NCBI GenBank assembly: GCA_037013685.1
Contig: CM072919.1
Location: 26,522,646-26,586,645, forward strand
Reading direction: 5' to 3'
Origin: Acridotheres tristis
Lineage: Eukaryota > Chordata > Aves > Passeriformes > Sturnidae
DNA: 64,000 bases
Shown: piece by piece, positions 12,017-22,812 of the stretch
How the letters are laid out: every line of letters starts with the position of its first letter
Position numbering within the stretch: position 1 is the stretch's first letter
Notes under the pieces: generated by a model
The model's database searches: none
Told to the model about the DNA's origin: nothing
The model's input: only the letters and a program-made list of their open reading frames with translations
Translations under genes and position numbers: made by a program

Positions 12017-12052
12017 ATGACTGCGCGGAGCGGCGAACCAACACCATGCGAG
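12017..12052 (+). other. uORF4 overlapping the RORB start codon
   Basis: ATGACTGCGCGG opens 29 bases before the RORB ATG in a different frame and reaches the donor in phase 0 (MTARSGEPTPCE). It would continue into exon 2. If exon 2 starts with the codons expected for the conserved AQIEV sequence, this frame should stop after about four more codons (AAG TGA), so it would be an overlapping inhibitory uORF. An alternative view, that this ATG is the true start of another protein, is less likely because the ATG at 12046 fits RORB exactly. Confidence 0.45.
12046..12052 (+). CDS. RORB: RORB beta-1 start, exon 1 coding part (Met-Arg and first base of codon 3)
   Basis: The coding stub is ATG CGA G, with good context (CACCATGC), cut by a consensus donor in phase 1. 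The beta-1 isoform of retinoid-related orphan receptor beta begins MRAQIEV, and the exon shared by both isoforms starts inside the alanine codon. A seven-base exon-1 coding stub with this sequence and phase is therefore what RORB should show. Supporting context: large CpG island, gene desert, and a first intron longer than 50 kb. The product is a nuclear receptor (NR1F2) with a two-zinc-finger DNA-binding domain and a ligand-binding domain, all encoded downstream outside the window. It binds RORE half sites in the nucleus as a monomer and acts in retina, pineal, circadian centres and thalamorecipient forebrain. Only two residues are visible, so identity rests on start, phase and context. Confidence 0.75.
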
Positions 12053-12058
12053 GTAAGC
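12053..12058 (+). other. RORB: Splice donor of RORB exon 1
   Basis: GAG|GTAAGC is a near-perfect donor. It splits codon 3 after its first base (phase 1). Confidence 0.8.
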
Positions 12059-13085
12059 GGGCCGGAGGGCGGCTCTCTTTTAGGAAAGCTGTTGGGAAAA
12101 CGGGCTGGAGAAGAGGTTTCGTACTAGGGGAGAGGGTCCGGGGGAGAAAGTTGATGGGTCGTTCCAGCCAGCCGGCGTGGCTACTGATAATACGTGACGG
12201 CGTGATTCCTGTACCCGCGGGGGCCGCCACCCAGACCGAGGAGCCTTCCGCGGCAGATGGTGGGCGCACACCCCTCGTACCTGTCCTGGGAAGCCCAGCC
12301 AGCCCTGGCCCGTGGCGGGCAGGCAGAAGGGAGGCTGCGGTGCTTGTCAGGCAGTGTCTGTGCCGTGGAGTCCCCACCTGCGGGGCGCGGCAGGTGTCCG
12401 TGCGGAGGAACCCGCTGCCGCTTGGTCCCGGGCCGCTGCCAGCACGGAGAGGGGCTCTCCTTTCCTCCCCAAAAGTTATTTGGACTTTGTTCCCCAGCCG
12501 GCAGTCGTCCGGAGGCCCTCATTCCCCATGGGTTGCTAATCGGGCGGGAAGGGTTGCGCTGCCCGGGAACCCTTTCCCCGTGCCCGCTGGTCTCCTCGGG
12601 GCCCCGAGCCTGCGCTTCCTGCGCAGCCCTGCCGTGGAGGGCGGTGCGAGACTCCTCCAGGGCTGGCAGCCGCACCCGGTGGGGGTCCCGCCGGAAAACA
12701 GAGCATCGTCACCCACTGGACACCCTCGGGCACGGAGGACTGATTGTCCCGTGGAGCTGGAGAGAGGCTCTGTGCTGGCACCCAAGTGGGTGTGGAGGGC
12801 TGCGAGGGACTTGGGAATGCGTTGTTTCCGTGTCTCCCTGGCCCAGGCGGACAACAACACCGGGGCAAGAACAACCCCTGCCAGCCTCGAACGTCCGCGG
12901 GGGTTACACAGCTCCTCTGCCCCCCATCTTCCACGTTGCCCTTTATCACCAAGTTTGGCAGGGCGGTTGCTTGCCTCACCCTTGGCACGGTAAAAGGGAC
13001 AAAAAAGTAGCCAAACCAGGGTTTTGGAACGGAGGAGAAGGGCTTATGAGGAGTGGGACGCGCTCGGGGTTGACAGCGACCCTGC

Positions 13086-13093
13086 ATGCAAAT
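13086..13093 (+). promoter_or_regulatory. Single POU octamer at the 3' edge of the island
   Basis: ATGCAAAT, about 1 kb into intron 1. Single octamers are expected a few times by chance in a window like this; it is listed because two perfect inverted octamer pairs follow downstream. Confidence 0.3.
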
Positions 13094-13197
13094 TTCTTGA
13101 TCTTCTATTTAAGGACACTAGAAAGAACTTCTAGCTAGAATTTCAGCTTGTTCGCTGTCAGCTCCTGTAACAGCATGTGTTAACAGCACTAGCAAAT

Positions 13198-13207
13198 CAC
13201 ACGTGTG
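13198..13207. promoter_or_regulatory. Palindromic E-box CACACGTGTG
   Basis: A perfect 10-bp palindrome around CACGTG, 1.6 kb downstream of the predicted RORB start. CACGTG is the canonical CLOCK:BMAL1 and MYC/USF site, and RORB is a circadian-linked gene. A second CACGTG lies upstream at 10237-10242. Confidence 0.35.
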
Positions 13208-13898
13208 TAATTCGCTTTAAAGGAATTGTAACTGGCATTTGCACAGGTCAACTTAAAAAGACCTTTTTCCCCCGCGTTCTTTTTGTTAGGATGTTGGTTG
13301 TGGGGCATCTGGCAAGAACTTGCTAAACGGTGTTTGTTTTTCTTAAGAGCAACAGGAAACAGAAGGAAAACACTCAGTTCTATAAAGTCTCCCGTGTTGC
13401 AGCTTTGCAGTTTGGGTTGGAGGCTTTCTGTTTGTTAGAATATAGGGTTTTGTGGGTTTTGGTTTTGTTTGTGTTTTATGTTAGGTTTTTTTATTTCTTT
13501 CTTTTTCTGTGCACCAGAGCGCCTCCAGTTTGAGTAAAGCTGGTCATTGTCTCAGGGTTTTTTTTCAAAAGAAGCCCATCCAGTGACGGCTGGTCAGGAA
13601 CCCCAACTCCCCTTTTATTGGGCAGCTCATCCACGCAAGCCATGGCTCCCGCGCCTCTCCTCCCCGGCCCTGGGGTGGCCTGTACAAGGGTGGAGAGAAA
13701 TGTCCTCCCTCTCCTCAGACCTTTCCTTCTAAGCAAGGCCCGGGGTGGTCTGGCTGCACTGGGCCTGGAAAGGGCGGCAGATCTTGCCGCACTTCTGGCA
13801 ACATTTCTTGAGGGATCTGCCCCAGCTCCGTAGCAATCTCTCCCACTCCTTTAGCTGTGCTGCCAGCTACTGTGAAGAGGTGCAGCTCTGCCCCTAGA

Positions 13899-13918
13899 AT
13901 GCAAATTAGTATTTGCAT
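13899..13918. promoter_or_regulatory. Inverted POU octamer pair with 4-bp spacer
   Basis: ATGCAAATTAGTATTTGCAT consists of two perfect octamers facing each other, separated by TAGT, itself overlapping a TAAT-like core. It lies 2.3 kb downstream of the RORB start. Such arrangements can bind POU-domain dimers. Confidence 0.55.
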
Positions 13919-14130
13919 TGTATTTATGCTTACTCGAAAGGAAATTTACAGGTGGGGAAAAAAGGGCTGGGATGGATGGAGGAGAAAAACAAACAGGCAC
14001 CTTTCATCCTTGTTTGAAACTCATGTGCAAGGGTAAAGTGAAGTTTTTACAACAGGTGCGTGTCAAGGTAAAAGTAGTGCTTCACACTGCCTCAATTAAA
14101 AAGGAACAAGGAACGTTACATGTTAATTGA

Positions 14131-17100
14131 GTCTTCGTGGCTTTCCAAATAACGGAAATAAACGAGTGTTACAGCTCACAGATTGTGAGCTCCCATGAAT
14201 TCGTGCTTTGAGAGAGCTGTAAGCCTTCTTGTAAAGGTATAGTTGTTTTCAACTGTGTTTGCAGTTGGTTTGAAGGAGGAAGCACTCAGTCTTGAACTTG
14301 TGAGCTATTCCCCCAAACTTTCCCAGCTGAGCTGTGATCCTTCCAAGGTGCAGTTAGCACAACATGCCTAGGATGTGCAGGGGCTGCTGTGGTTCATTAC
14401 TGCCCTGCATTGGAGATGGAGGCCAAAAAGTGCCTGAAAATATCCAACTGGTGTTACTGCCTGCTGAATCCCAAAGCACTGGACAGTCACACAGACTGTC
14501 AGTCATCCCATCCTGTGGAAGCCAAGATAACATTTTTAGCTGCTGTAACAGTGTTACAGTCACTGGTCACATTCTATCCAAAATAATAATTTTCTGCACT
14601 TCAAACCTTGATTTCAATCCCGTTAAGCATATGTAGCCATACTGACTTAAGAGCAGAACAATGTACAGGAGACTGAACATTTGTTGTTATGGTAGGTCTA
14701 GGTATTTCCCTCTGAGTGGGAAATGGAATTTTAAGATGGTGACTTTTCTACCAGTATTTTATAGAGGCAAACATAGGTATAAAATAAATTTACAGTGAGT
14801 GTTCATCACAGTCTTCCGTCCATCTGTCCCACTCCTGGGAACATCCTGTGAGGGAGTTAAGAATGTAGAATGTGTACTTCAGTATATTTTTTTAGAGAAA
14901 GAGAACAGGAAAAGCACTAAAATGATGATGCTATTTAACTGAAAAAAAAATTTACATTTTTCCTTGTAGTTATTTCTTACTAAAATTATTCATAAAGTTT
15001 AAAGCTATTAAAAGTTAGTCAATTTTGCGCATAATGCAGCTGTTACACAGATGTGGAAGGTTGACTGTGGCAAAAAAAGTGTCAAAATAGCTACTTTTAC
15101 TCTGGGAACGTGCTACTCATACACATACAAGAGTCAATTTTGTGATTTGTAATTATTTGAGTCGTGAAAGTGGCATTAGTATCCAAGTAATCCACTTATT
15201 ACAAAAGTAATATTTTAACTTCTGGGTGAAAATCTTACTAAAAGGTTTTTCTGATATGCTTTAAAGAAAAGGAGCGCCACAAACCCCTTGAACCCAAGTT
15301 ATTTGAGTTTTCTTTGTTATATTTTCTTGTTGGTGTCAGGACTGAGCAATAACGCATGTTACATGATGTTATGTAGTTAATCCATTTTCTTAGCATGACT
15401 AAAATATTTATAAGAAGTTGGAAAAGTAGTCAAATTCTACAAATTCTATCTGCAGTATTTCTAAGCAAGCTTATTAAGCAACATATACAAAAAGACTGGC
15501 TAACTTAGAAGTTTCCTTAACTGGGTAGATGAGTGCAGGGAATCTTTATAGACTCATTAACTTTAAAGGAAAATTATTTTGTAATTTATTCCAGGAAGAA
15601 TAAATGCCTCTCTATTTGTAATATGTGATGTTAATATTTCAATTGCAATGACTATTTAAAGAAAGGACTTAGGACCTTACCCCACCATTGTAAAACCAAC
15701 TTGTCCTCACAGTGTAGTGCATCTGGCGACTCCTTAACTGAATAATTAACTTCATTCGGACTCCTTGATATGTGATAAAGCACAAATTTCTGTGTTAGGT
15801 GTTTGCAGGTAAAGTTTAGTAAGTGTCAGTAAATGCTTTGAAAATCATGATTCAGTAATAAATTGTCACATAATAAAAACCAAAGATGTGTATAGTCAAT
15901 AAACAGCGACACCTCTCTAGGATGAACAAAGTAAAAGGGAAAGTATGAGAACCCATTTGTACCTCAGCAATACTTTTACTTTGCATTGGATCCTACTTGC
16001 ATTCCATACAATATGTTCTATTTATCTTTAATTGTAATATGCTACAGTATTGGGGGTCAGAGGAGAGTACATAATGAAAGTTCATCAATAGGTAACTATA
16101 TGATTTAATATCATATAGATGTAAGAATTTTTTCACAATATAATTTTTTTTTTAAATTTACATTGTTTTCATAGGTGGAATGTTTTTCATTACAGTTAAT
16201 TTAAAAACTATGAAAATACCATGTGCATTGGCTGGGAGTAATTTCTCTGTTGTAGTAGGGAAATTATATGACTTCTGCTGTTGGTCTTTCACATGTCCAG
16301 TGACAAGCAGTAAGTTGGTATGATTTTTCTAATTTGACAGTACAGTAGTAGAGGTCATTTAAATTGCATTTTACGGTAAAAAACTATTTTTGGCATTTGG
16401 TAAGTAGATCTATCAGGGAAAAAAATGTTCTGAGTAGACAAGGATTCTGTAAGTCATAATTCCTGTTTAAAATGCTAGTTTTTGGAAAGCCTTTAGGGCG
16501 CAATGTAAGGTATTGTTGTGTATCATAGTGACGTTTGCCTCCTCAGAAACATGCGGGTAAGGTGTACCTTCAACAGGACTGAGTTTTTATTAAACAGTTC
16601 CAGGACCCAGGGTCTGCCGTAGTGTGCACATAGGTTACCTGACACAGGAAAGCAGTTCAAAGGGGTGAAAGATTACCAAGTTACCCAAGAAATTCCCACC
16701 TCTCTAGCAGTGCAGTGAATTCCCAGAAATTAAGGTCTGCACTGTGAAACTGAAGAATGTATGCTTTGTAGGTGCAGATGTGCACAGGAGTAAGTATTGA
16801 TGGAAGTAATCATCTGGTGAATAGAAATGAGCTTTATCAGTACAGCAATGTAATGGCTTATGTTAACCAGCCTTTTTGTAGCCCATACCCTGCTTTTTAC
16901 CTCCCTTTTAATATGGGAAATCACAGGTGTTACATTTACGGTAAATTGGGCTAAACATAGTCGCTGTTCCATGGGACAAAACGAAAATAATTACAAAGAA
17001 AAAGACAAAGTCTGAGCATTGCTGCATAATCATGAAATAACAGTAGTGTGTTAGTGGTTGTACATTGTTTTACAGTTCTAAGATGCTGTCTTAGATCACT

Positions 17101-17754
17101 TGCTGTTGAGCTTAGTAATAAACCTGTTACATCAACTTAAATCAAAGTGTAAATTTAAAAAAACTGATACATTTGAATTTAAAATTAGTTTCTTTAAAAA
17201 GTAATTTTAGCAGCTTTGTACATTTAGCACAGTTGAGGCTTTCCATAATGACTTTCATAGACTAGCTGTGGATGTCAAAATGTTGTTCTTTGTGCTCCAT
17301 GTTTAAAAAAGTTCAGTGTTGTTTTTTCTTCCGATTCTGTATGCAGTCTGGCAAAGTCTGCAGTGCAGCTTGGAGAATAAGACATCACACAGTGTCACTG
17401 GGGGTGGCAGACAGAAGGTGCCTTTTGGATTCTGCCATTTCCCTGTTTGTTTCTAATATAGGTTTCATGAGCATATTAAAAACTCTAATTTATGCACAGA
17501 ATTGAGAATACAGTACAGCTGTGATGGCGTGGTCCTTGTTTGACTGAACAATGCTTACTCACTTGAGTGGTCCTATTAATGAGACATTTGGCCCTCTGCA
17601 TTTTTACAGTCTTGGAAAAATATTCATATTTTTTATGAAGCAGAAATGTTTGTGCTTAACTTTGCCAGACACATTCTGCTGTAAGTTTATGCAAACAGAA
17701 TAACAGCTGTTTCTGCCTCTGCTACAAGTATATACGCTAATTTAGCTTGACATA
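14131..17754. other. Intronic stretch without recognisable features
   Basis: AT-rich intron sequence. The open frames in it (up to about 90 codons) show no domain, no paired splice sites and no repeat identity I recognise. Confidence 0.5.
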
Positions 17755-17995
17755 AATGTTGTTACTTTGCTCTTAATTATGAATTATTTTGATGAATTGC
17801 CAATTAAAATCCATGCACACAATTTTTATGGAGAATTTGCACTTTTACTGCTGCACAAAAATGCAGTAATTTTTAAAAATCTTATGTTTATCTGGGTCAT
17901 GGCCATTTAAAACCACGTACTTATTAAAGAGTAAATATCAAGTAATTATGTTTGCTTGACAGACAAGCTCATTTAAGTTGTCACAGGCCTTGTAT
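17755..17995. promoter_or_regulatory. Candidate conserved noncoding block with homeodomain sites and a RORE
   Basis: The block is rich in homeodomain-type cores (CTTAATTATGAATTATTT, GCCAATTAAAATCC, TTTTTATGG) and carries TATCTGGGTCA (17889-17899), a match to the ROR response element WAWNTRGGTCA. The composition resembles vertebrate conserved enhancers, but conservation cannot be measured from one sequence. Confidence 0.25.
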
Positions 17996-18331
17996 ATGTG
18001 AGTAGCTCAGTCAGATTTTATGGGACGATTCACAGGAATAAGGCAAGCTGAATTTAAGGCTACTTGTTCTGTGTCCCTTGGAAACCCAATGATTTGAGTT
18101 TGTAAGCAGCATGAATGATTATAAAGGCCTCAGGGAATCAACATCATAAGAAGCATGCCAAAATTTTAGAAGTCTTCTTGCTCTGAAATTTCAGTAAAAT
18201 CACCTTCCACTGCTTACTATCTGCTACTCAGTGTTTGAATACAGCTATATAAATATTTGCTGGAAAGAAGTGTTTGTAAGTATGCTACATGTTTTCTAAG
18301 CTGAGGCTGACACACAAAAAGTATTCAAAAA

Positions 18332-18378
18332 CATTGTTCTTTTGCCGATTGTTCTTTTTTGCCATTGTTCTTTTTGGG
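18332..18378 (+). repeat. Three imperfect tandem copies of ATTGTTCTTTTGCC
   Basis: CATTGTTCTTTTGCC, then GATTGTTCTTTTTTGCC, then CATTGTTCTTTTTGG, about 16 bp per unit. Each copy contains ATTGTT, the core of a SOX site. Short local duplication. Confidence 0.6.
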
Positions 18379-18966
18379 TTTACCAATAAACTACTTTAAT
18401 TGTTATGCTTATGCTCATCACTGTGTTGTTGCTAGTAAATAGTAGCCAAATCAATCTTCAGGTAAAGATTAGGAAAATACATACATTTGTAATATGTTTA
18501 TGAATAAATATGCTACATAGGGTATTAATATTTTAGTATGACTAAAAAGCAATATAATTCTAAGGGCAGTTTCAATGATTATTACAAAGTCGGTGTATAA
18601 AGCAGTCTGTCTACTTACGGATGTTCTTGAGGTGTTTTCACATTTAACTTACCATGGTCACTTAGGTTTTCTAAACAAGCAAACTCCTTTCATAACAAAA
18701 TTATTATCTCTAAGAGTCATATTTCTGCTTCATTAATCTATTGTATTCGTAAGTGAGGTTATCCTTCAGAGTGACACTTCTAAACAATATGTGCATTCTT
18801 ATTACTTTTTTTTTTTCCCTCTCTGAAGCAATCCTTTACAGGAAAAATGTCTTTATTCTTACAAGCAGTCCATTTGTTACAAGTTTCAGTTGTTCAGGTG
18901 TTTTTTAATTTTGGCTTCTTCTCTTTGTTTTGTGGAGTTGTTCTGTTGGGTTTTTGGTTTTTGGTG

Positions 18967-18982
18967 TTTTTTTTTTTTTTTT
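18967..18982 (+). repeat. T homopolymer
   Basis: A T run of about 16 at the end of a T/G-rich tract (about 18898-18982). It could be the reverse-complement poly(A) tail of an old retrocopy, but no recognisable body follows. It underlies a spurious Asn/Lys-rich minus-strand frame. Confidence 0.6.
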
Positions 18983-21900
18983 GAATGAAGGCATTCATGG
19001 GGGAAAATAGATCAAAAGAAGGCAAAAAAATTAAATTGCAGTTCAGTCTACTGTCGAAATAATGAGCTGTCAAGTGGGTAGCATATTGTATTTTGTTGGT
19101 CTCAGGTGAAATTATGGTTCTCCTAAAATAAACTTCAAATGTAAAAAGTAAAGACAAAGCTGCTTATAAATAAGCAAGTCTTAAATTATTATTCCCCGTA
19201 CAATAGGAGGTAAAGAGATATTGGCTTTATGCACTTGAATAGTTTGCAGAAGTTAGGTTATTTAGTGTTCACTACACACTGAAAGTCTACACTTGTTTCA
19301 GAGATATTTGGAAGTTATAGACGCAGTCCACAAGTCGATGGCGAGTATCTGTTATGTAGAAGACTGAGAAGTGTGGAGCAAATAATTTTCCAGATTTATT
19401 GGAAATTAGGATCTTTTGGAGAAGGACAGTTCAGTGATTTTACTACATGTAAACGGTATAAAACTGAGTTTTACAAAATCAAGGACCATATTTTCATTAC
19501 AAGTGCTGTTTAGAGACACAGATGTGTGTTGCGTTCTTTCCTTCTTGAAAATATGTCTTGTTTTACTAGGTGAGAGTAAATTTCTGCCAGTCAGCTTTTA
19601 GATTTGAGAGCCTCCCACAGAAATGCATTTTGGAAATCTTAGGACTTCCCTGCTAGCACCTTTTTCCTTGATCATTTGTGCATGTCAGCATTGCAGCAGT
19701 GATTTTGCTTTTCTAAACAAGATGAAAAAATCAAAATAAATATTACGTTTCAGGTCCTGTCTGAGTAGTGAAACAGGTGCTCTGTTGTTTCTTTTCGTAT
19801 TTGTCTGTCTGGAAGAAGAATGAAGCAGCAGCTGGCTATGAAAAGCATTTCTTACTTCAGTGCACATTGTTTGGGGGATTTTTGTACAATATTTGTACAA
19901 TGAACTGTATTTGATAATTAATTGGAATGGACTGAAAGGAGACACCATGCACAAGAATTGAGGCTGGATATTCAAATGCAGTGGCAGCACAAATATAAAC
20001 AAATGCAGCACAGTCTAGTGGCACAGAGAAGTAATGGCATTAGAGAAACATGTCTTAAGGCACAAAACCACACGCTGATACCCTCTTAGTGAAGAAAAGA
20101 AACTTTTCTTTTGGAAAGAGTTCCACTGAGGGCCAAGGAGAAATTAATTTAGTTTGTTTAGGAAGTTATATTAAACCTGTTACTGTTTTCTTTCAGTGCA
20201 TTGTAAAAGCTGTACAAGTACTGGTCATTGGAAGTGTCTGTCAGCAAGCCAGACCTCTCCCTTTAATGACACAAACCACTCTCTATAGAAAGACATACGG
20301 ACATGGAAAAGTGATGCAGGAAATACCAGCTTAACTGTTTTATTTCATGTACGGAAACCTATAGTAAATATTATACTCTAGGTAGTATGTACATAGTACT
20401 GCACTAGAAATCTTTTTTAGATATATCTACTAGAATACTGGGACATTAGCACTTAATGTTGCATTGAAAAAAGTAAAGTATTAGCTACACTTTCACAGAA
20501 TTTTCTCATCAAAAATCTATGTATTTTATTTAGAATACTAGTTTCCTTGAAGCCATAGCCAATGTTTGAAAATGCAGTTTATATTAATCTCTCACATGAG
20601 TACTTGGAATAAGGAGGAAGATTAAAACAACTCTGTCAGTAGAGGCAAAATATGGTTAATTAAAATCCATAGAGAATAATTTAAACGACAAATTATTCCA
20701 TGGCTTGAAGAATGTCAACATCATATTCCACTACAATTTGTAAAGCAATTCTACATGCTTATGAAAATAAATTCCATATTCAGACCTGGTTCAGAAAAAA
20801 AGGCATTACCAGTGCTGTAGCAGCTGTTGCAGTATTAAAGATAAAACTTCAAAAGTATATAGTAATCTTCATAATTTAGGTATCACTTAATAAATAATAT
20901 ATTCTTGAAAGAAAGGGATTATGTGCAATATCCACTCTAACATTTAGAGAAGCAATGATAATCACAAAGATTTTTTTTTTTTTTTTTTGAGAAACTGTTT
21001 ATATAGGATAGTATTTCAAGCAAACGTATACTCCAGTAAATTACATCAACTGAATGAAATCTGTCTGCAGAGCTGTGTATCTTTGAAATAGAATTCCCTA
21101 TAGACTTTGCTGGAAAGTCTTATGCAAAAATCATGATACAATATGTTCTCATTGGTTGTTTGCAGCCCACTGATTTTTAGAAAATGGGAGAGCTAAGTTT
21201 TGAGGGGAGAGAACTTGTGCCATCCTAATTCCGGTGCCTATGCAAAAGTCACTTTCTTTGTTTACAATTGATTTGGGGTTACCAAAATTCCAATATTTAT
21301 TTTTAAAAATATGATTGGCCAAGGTGTGTTCTAAATCAGCAGTTTCTACAAACTCTTATGGAAGTGCCATGAAAACAGAACACTAAATAAGACCTTTTGC
21401 AGCAAGCTATTTTCAGACTTCAACAGAGTTGAGGAGAAAAAGATTGTACCAGCTGCATCATAAAACTGACAGAGAGAAATGTATGCTTTCTACAGAGAAT
21501 TTAATCAGGAGCAAGAGAAAATGGGGAGTAAAAAAGGGATGCTAAAGGGATATATAAACAACAAACTGAATATAAAGGGTGCTGCTTTAAAATAGAATTA
21601 TGTTCAAGAAGTAAGTGGAAATGTAAAGGAAAAGAACAATATAAAACAGAAGAGTGAGGAGATGGAAGGGGCTTTGATGTGAACAGTCCTGTACTACAAA
21701 GTGCTGGACTTGTCAATTTCCACTCATTGCAGGTGGAGTTAACTGCAGTGGGCCTGCTGTTGAAAATGAGAAAGAGAGAAGTGTAAGTAACAGAAAAAGA
21801 GAAGAAAAATAAAGAAAAGAACAAATCTACCATATAAATGTATTCATTGCACTACTTTCTATTACTTGGTGTTGCATGTAAATTTATTGTAATGGGACTT

Positions 21901-22599
21901 CAAACTATTTGGTATTCAGCTAAATGCTAACACTAGACATCCACTTCCATTCATTTCACTGTGTATATCCAGAGCTCTTCTACTCAGGAATGCTGCAAGT
22001 TGGGGCATCACATATACAGTTATGTAAGCTGTCTGTGCAAGCTTGGCATTCACTGCACTTCAGCCAAGTTACTTATTTGTGAAATTGAAATGTCATTTGC
22101 AAAAAATATCCAAACCTGATCTTTTTAAAATCTGGATCAAATCAAATTAGGTTTGGTTGAATTTTTTTCCCTATCTTTCTATTTTTTTTATGTTCCTCTT
22201 TCTTTCTCTGAATTTTTTTCTGTCACTTTTGTTGGAAAGCTGTGCATTCAGAAAAGTGCTTGAAACTGAAATTCATTCACTTGTTAGAAAATATGTAATT
22301 GGTTCCCTAAACTATACATCATACATCCCTGTGTATTACAGAGTTATTTTGTTCTTTCCAACCTTTTGTGTCTTTTGGTTTGCTTTGCTTGGGATATGCT
22401 GCTATGAAGAAATAAGCAGTTTGTTAAATCTTGGCTGGGTTACATCTCCATGAGGTACCTCTATTACATTTTTATGCTTGTAGCCTTGGAAATATAGATG
22501 AGGTGCTTGAGAGTTGAATCTCTGCTTCCCTGTTGCTTCTTGCTTGCCAGCACCTGCTCTTCCTTCTGGCTGGTAAAAGAATATGCTGGTATCTTCCTA
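18983..22599. other. Intronic stretch with only simple sequence
   Basis: AT-rich DNA with a T18 run at 20971-20988. The open frames, for example the minus frames at 19685-20011 and 21501-21833, are hydrophobic or Ser/Thr-rich translations of pyrimidine-rich sequence with no motif. Nothing else recognised. Confidence 0.5.
20971..20988 (+). repeat. T18 homopolymer
   Basis: Uninterrupted T run. No target-site duplication or retrocopy body recognised beside it. Confidence 0.8.
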
Positions 22600-22812
22600 T
22601 TTGTTTGTCAGTTTTCTTGTTTGTTTTGTTTGTGTGGAGTTTTTGGGGTGGGGATGTTTTTTAGTTGGGCTTTTTTGGTTGTTGTTGTTGTTATTACTTG
22701 TTTTGTGTTTTGGTGTTGGTTCTTGGTCTGCATTTGGTTGGTGTTTTTATTGTTTTGTGGAGTTTTGGTGGTTTGGGGTGGTTGATTTGGTCGGTTTTTT
22801 GTTATTGTTTAA
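22600..22812 (+). repeat. 210-bp G/T-only tract
   Basis: The + strand is almost free of A and C for about 210 bases, with (TTG)n, TTTTGTTTG and GGGGTGGGG segments. The open frames here (Val/Phe/Trp/Leu/Cys only) simply translate this composition and are not genes. Confidence 0.8.

Larger units (their letters stand above)
11610..12052 (+). other. RORB: RORB exon 1 (5' leader plus seven coding bases)
   Basis: A leader of about 436 bases followed by the start codon at 12046, ending at the donor AG|GTAAGC. The start is inferred from the TATA and initiator elements; the end is well supported by the consensus donor. The leader is GC-rich, likely strongly structured, and carries four upstream AUGs. 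Splicing within the leader is not excluded, but no obvious internal donor-acceptor pair stands out. Confidence 0.65.
11200..12960. promoter_or_regulatory. RORB: CpG island over the RORB promoter, exon 1 and start of intron 1
   Basis: About 1.75 kb of very GC-rich, CpG-dense sequence in an otherwise AT-rich window. It covers the core promoter elements (11448-11614), all of exon 1 and about 900 bp of intron. All six frames are unusually open here because stop codons are rare at this GC content, which explains frames of up to 315 codons; none shows a recognisable domain. CpG islands of this extent are typical of developmental regulator genes. Confidence 0.92.

Noticed and set aside
11760..12052. 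ATG at 12017 as the true protein start (MTARSGEPTPCE)
   Set aside because: Possible in principle, but the ATG at 12046 has better context and exactly matches the RORB beta-1 start and phase; kept as uORF4.
12046..12993. 315-codon + strand open frame starting at the RORB ATG, and overlapping frames of 293, 183 and 164 codons
   Set aside because: All six frames are open in this GC-rich island, the products are Arg/Gly/Pro-rich without domains, and a consensus donor cuts the frame after seven bases.
17999..18060. TAGCTCAGTCAG resembling a SINE A box
   Set aside because: No B box, tRNA fold or CR1-like tail follows.
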